NCBI GenBank assembly: GCA_963665185.2
Contig: CAXXPO010000018.1
Span: 233,678 to 297,677, forward strand
Direction of reading: 5' to 3'
From: G963665185 sp963665185
GTDB lineage: Bacteria; Desulfobacterota; Desulfovibrionia; Desulfovibrionales; Desulfovibrionaceae
Length of the DNA stretch: 64,000 nucleotides
Position numbers and translations under genes: made by a program. Below are positions 34,761 through 42,651 of this stretch, one piece after another. Position 1 is the first letter of the stretch. Each line of letters opens with the position of its first letter. Below the pieces are notes generated by a model. That model was not told the origin of the DNA and did no database searches. It saw only the letters and a program-made list of their open reading frames with translations.

Positions 34761-37217
34761 TTAGACTCCCAAATGCGGCGTGCTGAAGCCCAGAATGGTG
34801 AACCACAGGGAAAAGGTGGTGTCGTAGCGCGTGTCGGCATAGCGCAGACTGACGTCGTAACACTGATGGCGGTAGGTCAGGATCAGTTCCTTGATCACGT
34901 CGATGTCTTTGAAGATATCCATCTGGTAACGGCCCGAGAGCAGAAAGCTGTACGGCAGGGTGAGCCGTGCCCGGAGATCGAGCATGTTCAGCTCCGTATC
35001 CCGTTGACGGGTATATTCGTCAACAGGCTTGTAATACGTGTACCCCACGGTGAAGACGCCCAGATCAGGATAGGTCAGGTCGGTATAAAGTTCCTGCTGC
35101 ATCAGGTCGCTTTCGTAAAATGAGAAGTACGATCTGGAATTGAGCGAAATATACTGCCACGGAGTGATGCTAACATGGCCCAACAGGTCGCTGAAGGGGC
35201 GGAGTTGGTACATGTCGCGTTCTTCGGTACGTTCCGCCTCGCGGATGTCAAAGGCCTGCTCCAGGCGGAAACGGAAAAATTCATTGTAGTTGGAAACCCG
35301 TTCCATTGCCAGGCCGTCCGGCCCGGGGATTTCAGCTACAGCCGTCCGTTTGCGGCTGAGGTAGTTGATGAGCGAGTAGCGGATCTCGTGGCGTGCATCA
35401 ATGCGGTCCGGGCGGTCGGAGCGTTCAAAATCGGGATAACGTTCCTGATCCAGAAAGGGCACGTAGTTGTATTCCAGGCGTGGCTGGATGGCGTGACGGA
35501 TTTCGGTCCAGGCGGAGTTGCCCGCATTGGCTTTGACAAGACGAAGATCGGTCCGGTCATAGTCCAGGCCATAGACGCGGAAAATTTCTGAAAAAGCCGT
35601 AATGTTGACGTCCGGCAGACCGCGCGTCAGGGATGCGTCGTTGGAGCGTCCGGCGGGGTTGTCTTCATAATCCATGGCCCAGGAGGTTTGTCGCCAGCCT
35701 ACCGTGGGGATGATGCTTCCGTAGGTGCTGGGCAGGGGCAGGCTTACCCTTGGGTGGATGTCGAACCGGCCGCCTTTGTTGCCGTATCTTCGGGAAAAAT
35801 ACCCCAGTCCGGCATCTGCCTCGAACTCCAGGGGGGTGTCCGGGATCGACTGTTTGTAGGCATAGGCGGTCAATTCGGGAACGGTTTGCACTGTCGGGTT
35901 CTTGTCGCCCGGCAGGTTGCCGTTCATATATTCGAAGTTCTGGGTCCATTGCGCCTTGAGGTTGACGGCCCAGTCTGCCCATGCGCGGGTCAGGAGCAGG
36001 GTGGAAGTGCGTTCCTTGGCATCTTTGACGTCCATCCCCCGGCCAAATCTGTCCAGAAAGGATTGCCGGATGAGGTCGTAGTCCATGTGCGCAAGGGTGA
36101 AGGTGCGCAGGTAGTCTTGGTCCGAGGCGTAGTCCAGGTCGAATCTCATCTGGAGTTTTGGATCCAACAGCCAGCCGTCGTATTTTCCGCGCAGCCAGTA
36201 CCGGTTGTGGTTGGGGCGGATAAGCCCGTCGCCTTGGAACTGATCGTCTTCGGAATAAAGGTCCGGGGCCACGACCTTGTCGTACATCCAGTCCATCTGC
36301 CACACGCCCTGCGTGGCAGAATCCGTGGCTATGCGGTACTCCAGGCCACCCATTCCGCCGCGTTTGTCCATGTAGTCGCCGTACACGGTGGCGTCCTGTT
36401 CGTCGTTGATGGCCCAGTAGAAGGGTTGGCTGTAATAGCTGCCCAAACGGCTGGAGGAGCCAATTTCCGGGAACAGCAGCCCGGATTCGCGTTTTGACTT
36501 GAGGGGAATGGTGGCCCATGGCGAGTACAGTACGGGAAAATCCTTGATGCGGAAACGCGGGTTCCACAATGTGGCGTATCCATCCAACGCGACATCGCCG
36601 GAATCCGCCTTCACGGACCATGCGGGTACTTCACCCTTGCAGGCCGTGATTTCCGCGTTGTTGAAAATGTAGGTCTGGCTGCCGGTTTTCTCGATACGTT
36701 CACCTTCGATGAAAACATGCGGTCCCTTGGCAAAGATGACGCCGTTGGTGAGGACTCCGCGTTGGGTGTTCAGATCAAATTGGGCCTTTTCCGCATACAT
36801 GTCGTAGTCGTCCCAATGGCCGCGAACATTGCCCTCCAGGTAGACCCAGCCGTTGGCACTGTAGTACCGGGCCGTGTCGGCCTGCAGAAAATTGCGTTTT
36901 GTCGTGTCTCCTTCGCGCACTGTCTCGCCGGGCTTGGCCTGGATGAGTATGGCGTTGCCCCGTGCCATGATGATTTCCGAGAGATGGTTCCCCTGAAGAT
37001 CGTCGGCGAACAGACGCCACTGGCTTATGGTGTTTGTGTTTTTGGTGGCATTGGTTCCACTGGGCGTGGCTGGTTTGCCAAGGCTGATTCCAGCCGTTTC
37101 CTGGTCAGCTTGAAATCCGTCCTGTTGAGCTGCTGCGGCCGCTACGGAAGAGCTGAAGGGCAGACTCAGGGCCAGAAACAGGAGGGGCAGGGCCAGTGCT
37201 GTGATGGGAGCGAGCAT
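34761..37217 (-). CDS. lptD: LPS-assembly protein LptD
   Basis: An 818-residue outer-membrane protein that inserts lipopolysaccharide into the outer leaflet with LptE. A signal peptide (cleaved near VAAAAA) is followed by the OstA beta-jellyroll (about 75-210, including LQADTARYYSANGWVYLEGNV) and the LptD beta-barrel (about 220-815, aromatic-rich strands). It has only two cysteines, one in the N-domain (ITACKGE) and one near the C-terminus (RHQCYD), against four in E. coli. The ATG at 37217 has no clear ribosome binding site; an in-frame TTG at 37229 is an alternative. It leads into mutL. Confidence 0.92.
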   Translation of the reverse strand: MLAPITALALPLLFLALSLPFSSSVAAAAAQQDGFQADQETAGISLGKPATPSGTNATKNTNTISQWRLFADDLQGNHLSEIIMARGNAILIQAKPGETVREGDTTKRNFLQADTARYYSANGWVYLEGNVRGHWDDYDMYAEKAQFDLNTQRGVLTNGVIFAKGPHVFIEGERIEKTGSQTYIFNNAEITACKGEVPAWSVKADSGDVALDGYATLWNPRFRIKDFPVLYSPWATIPLKSKRESGLLFPEIGSSSRLGSYYSQPFYWAINDEQDATVYGDYMDKRGGMGGLEYRIATDSATQGVWQMDWMYDKVVAPDLYSEDDQFQGDGLIRPNHNRYWLRGKYDGWLLDPKLQMRFDLDYASDQDYLRTFTLAHMDYDLIRQSFLDRFGRGMDVKDAKERTSTLLLTRAWADWAVNLKAQWTQNFEYMNGNLPGDKNPTVQTVPELTAYAYKQSIPDTPLEFEADAGLGYFSRRYGNKGGRFDIHPRVSLPLPSTYGSIIPTVGWRQTSWAMDYEDNPAGRSNDASLTRGLPDVNITAFSEIFRVYGLDYDRTDLRLVKANAGNSAWTEIRHAIQPRLEYNYVPFLDQERYPDFERSDRPDRIDARHEIRYSLINYLSRKRTAVAEIPGPDGLAMERVSNYNEFFRFRLEQAFDIREAERTEERDMYQLRPFSDLLGHVSITPWQYISLNSRSYFSFYESDLMQQELYTDLTYPDLGVFTVGYTYYKPVDEYTRQRDTELNMLDLRARLTLPYSFLLSGRYQMDIFKDIDVIKELILTYRHQCYDVSLRYADTRYDTTFSLWFTILGFSTPHLGV

Positions 37218-37421
37218 TCGGGAGTGCAAAACGTATGTTCTCCGGTAAAGGGCCGGTCAGGGATTCGTGGATATTGAACGGTCCGTTGATAGCATACAAC
37301 GCTTCGGAACCACAAGAATTGCAAACGGGTCTTGCGGTCGGAAATATGGACGGAGTTGTGTTTTTTGGGCGGAATGGTATCGGATGAAGGGAGAGAGACT
37401 TTTCTAGCGATGATATCAGCG

Positions 37422-37452
37422 CAGGAAAGCCGGGATATACCCGGCTTTCCTG
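37422..37452. terminator. terminator-like hairpin between lptD and the Mrp gene
   Basis: CAGGAAAGCCGGG pairs perfectly with CCCGGCTTTCCTG over an ATATA loop. It lies 24 nt past the Mrp gene on the minus strand but has no T-run. Confidence 0.5.
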
Positions 37453-37476
37453 CTGTCATGCAAAGGTGTCGCGCTG

Positions 37477-38343
37477 TTATGCATCCAGTTCAAGGATGGG
37501 TTCAATGATCTTTTGCACGAACTTCGCGGTTTCGGAGTCCGGGTAGACCTTGACATAGGAGAACCCTTCATCGCCTGCACGGGCCATATCCGGATCGAAC
37601 GGGATGCGTCCCAGATAGCGGATGCCTGTTTCCAGGGAAAGTTTTTCGCCTGCCCCTGTGTTGAACACTTTGTGCTCGCTGCCGCAGTCCGGGCAGATAA
37701 AGCCGCTCATATTTTCCACAAGTCCCAGAATCGGGGTTTCCACCTGGCGGCAGAATGTGATGGAGCGGCGTACGTCGTCGATGGCCAGCATCTGCGGCGT
37801 GGTCACGATGACCGCCTGGGAGTCCTTGCCCAGAAGTTGCAGGGCGCTCAGGGGTTCGTCGCCGGTTCCTGGAGGGCAGTCGACAATCAGATAGTCCAGG
37901 TCGCCCCAGGATACGTTTTGGATGAATTGCCGGATGACGCCCATTTTGACCGGGCCGCGCCAGATGACCGCGTCCGAATCCGAGGGCAGCAGAAATCCCA
38001 TGGACATGACCCAAAGATTCTTGCTCCACTGCACCGGTTCCATGCTGTTCTGGTCCACCTGGGGCTGTTGTCCCTTCAGGCTCAGAAGCCGGGGGATGGA
38101 AGGCCCGTGAACGTCCACGTCCAGAAGCCCGACGCGTTTGCCTGCGTTGGCCAGGGAAACTGCGATATTGGCGGACACGGTGCTCTTGCCCACGCCACCT
38201 TTGCCCGAAAGCACGACAATTTTATGTTTGATGCGATCAAGCCGCTTTTCCAGCTCGATGTCCTCAGGCTTCTTCCCGCATTCCTGTTGCTTCTCGCTTG
38301 TGCAACCGCCCTGCTGGGAGCAGCTTTTGCAGCTTTCGCTCAT
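37477..38343 (-). CDS. mrp: Mrp/NBP35-family P-loop ATPase, Fe-S carrier
   Basis: A 288-residue ATPase that assembles or carries Fe-S clusters. The deviant Walker A VLSGKGGVGKST (about 43-54) and DVDVHGPSIPRLL (about 75-87) are family marks. An N-terminal cysteine cluster (CKSCSQQGGC and QQEC) resembles NBP35, and CPDC near residue 225 is the C-terminal bridging pair. AGGAGGAATAATT precedes the ATG. Two NifX-like genes and a sigma-54 activator lie just upstream; this grouping recalls the Desulfovibrio orange-protein cluster, in which an Mrp ATPase works with a NifX-fold protein. Confidence 0.92.
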   Translation of the reverse strand: MSESCKSCSQQGGCTSEKQQECGKKPEDIELEKRLDRIKHKIVVLSGKGGVGKSTVSANIAVSLANAGKRVGLLDVDVHGPSIPRLLSLKGQQPQVDQNSMEPVQWSKNLWVMSMGFLLPSDSDAVIWRGPVKMGVIRQFIQNVSWGDLDYLIVDCPPGTGDEPLSALQLLGKDSQAVIVTTPQMLAIDDVRRSITFCRQVETPILGLVENMSGFICPDCGSEHKVFNTGAGEKLSLETGIRYLGRIPFDPDMARAGDEGFSYVKVYPDSETAKFVQKIIEPILELDA

Positions 38344-38703
38344 AATTATTCCTCCTGTGTCATACTGCGGCGCATGTTCCGGCCATGCGGCAAGATGTCG
38401 TCGTGTCGTAGATTTACGTGCGCCGGAGTTGGCAACATAATACCGCTACGCACCGGGTCAATACAAAATTCATTTGGATGCCGTTTTGCTGGCCGTTGAA
38501 AAGTCAGTACAGATTGGTCGCAGTGTTCCAGTGTTCCCGCCAGTCTTTTGGGGGGAAGGACTTCGTAAGTTTGCCGATGCCATCAATCGAGCCAGCCCGA
38601 TTACGGGCGGAAGCCGCATAACCGGGCTGGCCGTGCTGTGTGACGGAGCACCAATGGCCTGTATTTCAGGGTACGGGAAAGTCCTGTCCCTTTTGAGTGG
38701 CGT
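38344..38703. other. 360-base intergenic stretch with a GC-rich inverted repeat
   Basis: No gene I trust lies here. GCCAGCCCG (38591-38599) and CGGGCTGGC (38623-38631) form an inverted repeat around a 23-base spacer that itself has an inner stem, possibly ending the NifX-like message or acting as a leader of mrp. A plus-strand frame at 38474-38803 reads well at first (VEKSVQIGRSVPVFPPV) but lacks a ribosome binding site and runs into the gene on the other strand. Confidence 0.45.
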
Positions 38704-39063
38704 CTACCAGTGGCCTTGCTTGTCCGCATTGGTGGCCTTGGTCAGTTGGCCTGCCTTGAAAGCAGCCACTGCATCGGCAACAGTGCCTTCCGTGACCAGA
38801 TAAATCTCCAGCCCGCCTTTTTCCAATGCCATATAGGCCTTGGGCCCCATGTGTCCGGTGATGACGGCCTTTGCTCCGGCCATGGACACATTTTGGGCGG
38901 TTTGCAGTCCGGCTCCTTGGGACAGGCTCAGATTTTGCTTGTTGTCTACCCAGGAGTGTTCATTGGTTTCCGTGTCGTAGATTACGAAACCTGCGGTGCG
39001 CCCGAAACGGGGGTCCACCGGGGCGTCCAACGAATTGGCCTGGGAGGAGATGGCGATACGCAT
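38704..39063 (-). CDS. NifX/NafY-fold Mo-Fe cluster-binding protein
   Basis: A 119-residue protein of the dinitrogenase iron-molybdenum cofactor biosynthesis family: MRIAISSQANSLDAPVDPRFGRTAGFVIYD at the start, ending with a variable Gln/His-rich tail. The RNase H-like fold binds metal-sulfur clusters. In Desulfovibrio the orange protein, which carries a Mo-Cu-S cluster, belongs to the same fold, so that is a possible identity, but I cannot confirm it. It follows the Cys-rich paralogue by 3 nt and likely shares its sigma-54 promoter. Confidence 0.85.
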   Translation of the reverse strand: MRIAISSQANSLDAPVDPRFGRTAGFVIYDTETNEHSWVDNKQNLSLSQGAGLQTAQNVSMAGAKAVITGHMGPKAYMALEKGGLEIYLVTEGTVADAVAAFKAGQLTKATNADKQGHW

Positions 39064-39066
39064 GGC

Positions 39067-39474
39067 TTACTCCTTGTGGTGTTGCAGTCGGGAAACAAGG
39101 GGGCCTTGTCCTAGGTTTCTGCATTGTCCCCTTTGGCGGCGGGCATTGTGGCAGCCGGGCATTGCCAGGCTGTCCAGGGTTCCAGTGCGAAAGGCCTCAA
39201 GAACCCGCACGATGGGACCACCCACCCAGGGGATGACATGCAGACCGGACGCTTCCAGACAATTCCGGGTGCGTCCGCACATGGCCCCGCAAATTAAAAG
39301 ATCTGCCCCGCAGGCCAAGGTAGCGGATATAGCATCCGTTGGGTCCTTTGAGGGAAGGGGGAGGTGGCCTGCGGGGCAAATGTCATTGTCGCATACGTCG
39401 TACAACCGAAGCTCCGAAGCATTTTCGAAGACCGCGGCCAGCCGGGTTTCAAAACATGCCAGACAGACTCGCAT
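39067..39474 (-). CDS. cysteine-rich NifX-like protein
   Basis: A 135-residue protein with the same fold family as its downstream neighbour (LRLYDVCDNDICP, LACGADLLICGAMCGRTRN, VLEAFRTGTLDSL) but with about ten cysteines, including CLACFE at the start and a GCHNARRQRGQCRN tail. The cysteines suggest an Fe-S or mixed-metal cluster. Met at 39474 is chosen because the family starts MRVCLAC; an ATG at 39543 would place the sigma-54 promoter inside the gene. It is the first gene after that promoter. Confidence 0.75.
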   Translation of the reverse strand: MRVCLACFETRLAAVFENASELRLYDVCDNDICPAGHLPLPSKDPTDAISATLACGADLLICGAMCGRTRNCLEASGLHVIPWVGGPIVRVLEAFRTGTLDSLAMPGCHNARRQRGQCRNLGQGPLVSRLQHHKE

Positions 39475-39526
39475 CAGCTCTACGCCTTGTTTTAAGGACG
39501 GCATCCGTCCGTTATGTCGGACGTAT

Positions 39527-39543
39527 TGCATAGGGGATGCCAA
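39527..39543 (-). promoter_or_regulatory. sigma-54 (-24/-12) promoter
   Basis: On the minus strand TTGGCATCCCCTATGCA matches TGGCAC-N5-TTGCA with the essential GG and GC exactly 10 bases apart. It lies 54 nt before the Cys-rich NifX-like gene and just after the gene for a sigma-54 activator. Confidence 0.7.
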
Positions 39544-39643
39544 AAGTAAAAAACACGCAGTGGCAGGGGGTGCAGCGGAAGGGGAAAAGGATAAGATTAA
39601 TTATGGGATAAAAATAAGCCAGCAGGGGTGGTGAGATGGCGAA

Positions 39644-40984
39644 TTATTCGCCGCACCTGGAAAGCAAGCGGCGTAACGTATCTTTGGTGATGTTCAGTTC
39701 GCGGCAGGTCTTCATGCGTTTGCCCTGATTTCGAGCCAGGGCTTCGCGTACGGCCAGGCATTTGATTTCGTCCATTGTCAGCGGATGGTCGCGAGAGGGG
39801 GAATCATTTGTGGGGGGGCCTGAAGTTTCAGCGGGACGCAGGTGCTCGGGCAGATGCTCCAATTGGATGAATCCGCCTGGGCAGAGGATGAACGCGAATT
39901 CCAGAATGTTTTCCAGTTCACGAACGTTGCCGGGGAAATCGTGATGCATGAGCACATGCATTACGTTTTCCCCAACGCCCTGGATGTCCTTGCCCGTGGT
40001 TGCGTTGAGTTTTTTGCGGAAATGGCTGACCAGCAGGGGAATGTCTTCCGGACGCTCGGAGAGCGGCGGCAGCCGGAGCGTGACCACGTTCAACCGATAG
40101 TACAGGTCGCGTCGGAAGATTCCTTCGGCCACGTCTTTTTCCAGGTCGCGGTTGGTTGCGGCGATGACGCGGACATCGGTGTTCACGGGTTTGACCGCGC
40201 CCAGCGGTTCGATACATTTTTCCTGGAGCACACGCAGCAGTTTGACCTGCAGATGCTGGGGCATTTCGCCTATTTCGTCCAGGAATATGGTTCCTCCCGC
40301 GGCCAGTTCGAAGCGCCCAGGCTTGTCGGCGCGGGCATCGGTAAAGGCACCTGCCTTGTATCCGAAGAGTTCCGATTCCAGGAGGTTTTCAGGCAGTGCT
40401 CCGCAATTCACTGCCACGAACGGCCCTTTGGCCCTGTTGCTTTGTGTATGGAGAGCCTTGGCAAAGAGCTCCTTGCCCGTGCCTGATTCGCCGAGCAGCA
40501 GAACCGGGGCGTCGCTTTTGGCGATCTGGGGAATGATGGAAAATATCTTGGTCAGGGCGGGACTTTTGCTGACGATGTCCTCGAAGGTGTAGGACCCCTC
40601 CATTTCCTTGCGCATCATATGCAGTTCCGTCAGGTCGCGGAAGGTTTCCACGCCGCCGACGCATTCGCCGGCAGAATCCAGAAGAGGGGCCGCACTGATG
40701 GAAATGGGGACTTTTTCTCCCTCGGCATTGACGATGAAAATGGACTGGCTGCTGACCCGCAGGCCTGTTCCCATGCTGGACCGAAGAGGGCAGGCGCCGT
40801 CGCACAGGCTGGAATGCAGAACCTCCCAGCATTTGCGGCCCAGGGCTTCGTCCTCGGCAATGCCGGTGATTCGGCTGGCGGCCTTGTTGAAGAAGGTCAC
40901 GTTCCAATCCAGATCCACGGTGAACACACCGTCGGCAAGGCTGTCCAGAATGGCCTGAAATGCCTCGGGACCGGGAAAGGCCAT
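39644..40984 (-). CDS. sigma-54-dependent transcriptional activator (PAS, AAA+, Fis-type HTH)
   Basis: A 446-residue enhancer-binding protein. An N-terminal PAS domain (about 5-125) contains a cysteine pair (HSSLCDGACPLRSS) that could bind a metal or sense redox. The AAA+ part has Walker A GESGTGKE (near 163), Walker B GGTIFLDEIGE and the sigma-54 contact loop GAFTDA (about 212-217) instead of GAFTGA. The C-terminal HTH is TCRELNITKDTLRRLLSR. GGAGAGAACATC precedes the ATG, chosen over one at 41035. It follows hypB by 14 nt. The matching promoter next door suggests it drives the NifX-like genes. Confidence 0.9.
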   Translation of the reverse strand: MAFPGPEAFQAILDSLADGVFTVDLDWNVTFFNKAASRITGIAEDEALGRKCWEVLHSSLCDGACPLRSSMGTGLRVSSQSIFIVNAEGEKVPISISAAPLLDSAGECVGGVETFRDLTELHMMRKEMEGSYTFEDIVSKSPALTKIFSIIPQIAKSDAPVLLLGESGTGKELFAKALHTQSNRAKGPFVAVNCGALPENLLESELFGYKAGAFTDARADKPGRFELAAGGTIFLDEIGEMPQHLQVKLLRVLQEKCIEPLGAVKPVNTDVRVIAATNRDLEKDVAEGIFRRDLYYRLNVVTLRLPPLSERPEDIPLLVSHFRKKLNATTGKDIQGVGENVMHVLMHHDFPGNVRELENILEFAFILCPGGFIQLEHLPEHLRPAETSGPPTNDSPSRDHPLTMDEIKCLAVREALARNQGKRMKTCRELNITKDTLRRLLSRCGE

Positions 40985-40998
40985 GATGTTCTCTCCGG

Positions 40999-41655
40999 TT
41001 AGTTGCGTTTGGCTGCCAAGGCGTTGCGCAGCCATTCGTACCAGGCGTCCAGGCCTTCCTTGTTGCGGCAGGACACGGGGAATATCTTGATATTCTTGTT
41101 CAGGGTCGTGGCATGAGCCGAGGCCTTGCCCAGGTCGAAGTCCACGTAGGGAAGCAGGTCGGTTTTGTTGAGCAGCATGACCGAGGAAATATGGAAAAGC
41201 AGGGGGTATTTTTCGGGTTTGTCATCGCCTTCGGCCACGGAAAGCAGGGCGATGTTGTGGTCCTCTCCCACGGAAAATTCCGCCGGGCAGACCAGGTTGC
41301 CCACGTTTTCAACGAACAGGATGTCCAGGCCGTCCAGATTTATGGCTTCCAGCGCCTGCATGACCATGGTGCCGTCCAGGTGGCAACCTCCTTCCGTGTT
41401 GACCTGTACGGCCTGTGCTCCGGTGGCGGCCACTCGTTGTGCGTCGTTGTCGGTTTGCAGGTCACCTTCGATGACGGCCATCTTGAATTCACCGGCAAGG
41501 TCGGTCAAGGTGCGCTCCAGAAGCGTCGTCTTGCCCGCACCGGGCGAACTCATCAGGTTGAGGGCCAGAATATTCTTGTCGTCGAAAATTTTTTTGAGCT
41601 GCCTTGAAATGCGGTCATTGGCTTCGAGAATATTGCGTACCACGGGGATCTGCAT
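40999..41655 (-). CDS. hypB: hydrogenase nickel incorporation GTPase HypB
   Basis: A 218-residue GTPase that loads nickel into the large subunit of [NiFe] hydrogenase together with HypA. The G1 loop is SSPGAGKTTLLE (about 36-47), followed by VIEGDLQTDNDAQRV, the nickel/zinc-site HLDG (near 92), ENVGNLVCPAEFSVGED (about 115-131) and the NKTD guanine motif. The N-terminal His-rich nickel store seen in some homologues is absent. It lies between hypA and the sigma-54 activator, an unusual but tight grouping. Confidence 0.96.
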   Translation of the reverse strand: MQIPVVRNILEANDRISRQLKKIFDDKNILALNLMSSPGAGKTTLLERTLTDLAGEFKMAVIEGDLQTDNDAQRVAATGAQAVQVNTEGGCHLDGTMVMQALEAINLDGLDILFVENVGNLVCPAEFSVGEDHNIALLSVAEGDDKPEKYPLLFHISSVMLLNKTDLLPYVDFDLGKASAHATTLNKNIKIFPVSCRNKEGLDAWYEWLRNALAAKRN

Positions 41656-41738
41656 ATGGCCTCCTGTTTATTTTGTGTGCTGTTTCGCGAAGATGCCGAG
41701 TCCGCAGGCCTGAGTTCAGGACATTGGCGAATGCGATG

Positions 41739-42092
41739 CTATTCGGCTTCTATATGTTTGATGTAGAGTTCCCTGCCCTGGAGCACTTCGTGTCCGACCT
41801 GTTCGCCGCACTTGGGGCAGGGGGCCACGGCAGCGGCCAGGGATTTTGGAAAAAATTCATCCTTGCATCCCCCACATCGCAATTTGAGCGGCAACTCTTC
41901 GGTCAACAGCTCGGAACCTTGAAATTCGGTGTCCAGGGTAAGCGCTTCCCATGCGAAATCAAGGGCTTCGGGAACGATATTGGTAAGCCTGCCGTAGACG
42001 ATAGTGGCGGAAATCAGCTTTTCAACCCTGTGCGTGGCCATTTCCCGCCCGATGATGTTCAGCAGTTCCTGAACGATGGACATTTCATGCAT
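41739..42092 (-). CDS. hypA: hydrogenase maturation nickel metallochaperone HypA
   Basis: A 117-residue metallochaperone. The MHE nickel motif opens the protein (MHEMSIVQELL). The zinc site is two CxxC pairs, CGGC (about 73-76) and CPKC (about 93-96). It delivers nickel to HypB and the hydrogenase precursor. It precedes hypB by 83 nt on the same strand. The hydrogenase structural genes and hypCDEF are not in this window. Confidence 0.96.
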   Translation of the reverse strand: MHEMSIVQELLNIIGREMATHRVEKLISATIVYGRLTNIVPEALDFAWEALTLDTEFQGSELLTEELPLKLRCGGCKDEFFPKSLAAAVAPCPKCGEQVGHEVLQGRELYIKHIEAE

Positions 42093-42206
42093 GGGCTTGG
42101 TTCCTACTGCAAATCTTGTGGTGCGTAAAGCGGGTAAGGGGTTGGAGAAGGTTTCGTTTCAGGGAGGGAGGGCAGGCGGGGCGGGGAATTTTCCAGAAGG
42201 CCGGAC

Positions 42207-42247
42207 AGGAAAAAATGCCTGCGCAACGAATGACTGCGCAGGCATTT
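42207..42247 (-). terminator. terminator of the IscA-like gene
   Basis: AAATGCCTGCGCA pairs perfectly with TGCGCAGGCATTT over a 9-base loop. On the minus strand it is followed by a T-run (complement of AGGAAAAAA). It separates the IscA-like gene from hypA. Confidence 0.85.
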
Positions 42248-42260
42248 CGTGGATTTTTGT

Positions 42261-42575
42261 TCAGCAGGAGCAGCCAGAGCATCCCCCGGAACATCCACCT
42301 TCGCTCTGCAATTGCAGACTGGAAAGGACCTGGAATCCCATGGGACCCATGTCCAGGGTCAGGGGCTTGGCTTCGTCGTAGAGTTCCTTGTTCATGATGA
42401 AGGTGAAACCTTCCACTTCGCCTTTTTCGTCCGTGTCCGCGGGTTCATCCAAAGCCAGGGACAGGCTCGGTCCGGAGCATCCGCCGGATGCCAAAAAAAT
42501 GCGGATGGGAGCTTTTTCCTTGTCCGCAAAATACTTCTCTATTTCTTCGCGAGCCGTTTCCGTAAGTACCAGCAT
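42261..42575 (-). CDS. IscA/HesB-like protein, cysteine form
   Basis: A 104-residue protein with the A-type Fe-S carrier fold. The first conserved cysteine is in ASGGCSGPSLSLALDEP (near residue 33), and the C-terminus ends in a cysteine-rich tail, GGCSGGCSGCSC, in place of the usual CGCG. GGAGGGAACA precedes the ATG. A close paralogue at 50449 carries a TGA codon at the very position of Cys33, which makes this gene the Cys counterpart of a selenoprotein. Probable role: binding or transfer of a metal-sulfur cluster. Confidence 0.88.
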   Translation of the reverse strand: MLVLTETAREEIEKYFADKEKAPIRIFLASGGCSGPSLSLALDEPADTDEKGEVEGFTFIMNKELYDEAKPLTLDMGPMGFQVLSSLQLQSEGGCSGGCSGCSC

Positions 42576-42651
42576 TGTTCCCTCCAAAGGTTTTAATGAA
42601 CAAGGAGTAAGGCTGGATGTTGGAGGTGTCAATGGATTGGATTGAAAATAA

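Noticed and set aside
33189..35123. Plus-strand open frame of 644 codons
   Set aside because: It lies opposite mutL and the end of lptD, both well supported by motifs; its composition follows the GC-rich codon third positions of those genes.
38400..38480. Second sigma-54 promoter before the Mrp gene
   Set aside because: Two candidates have either the wrong GG-GC spacing (9 bases) or poor flanking bases.
38474..38803. Plus-strand 109-codon frame in the gap before the Mrp gene
   Set aside because: It reads plausibly at first but has no ribosome binding site and overlaps the NifX-like gene on the other strand.
39570..39590. Plus-strand TGGCAGGGGGTGCAG as a sigma-54 promoter
   Set aside because: GG and GC are 8 bases apart rather than 10, and no plus-strand gene follows.
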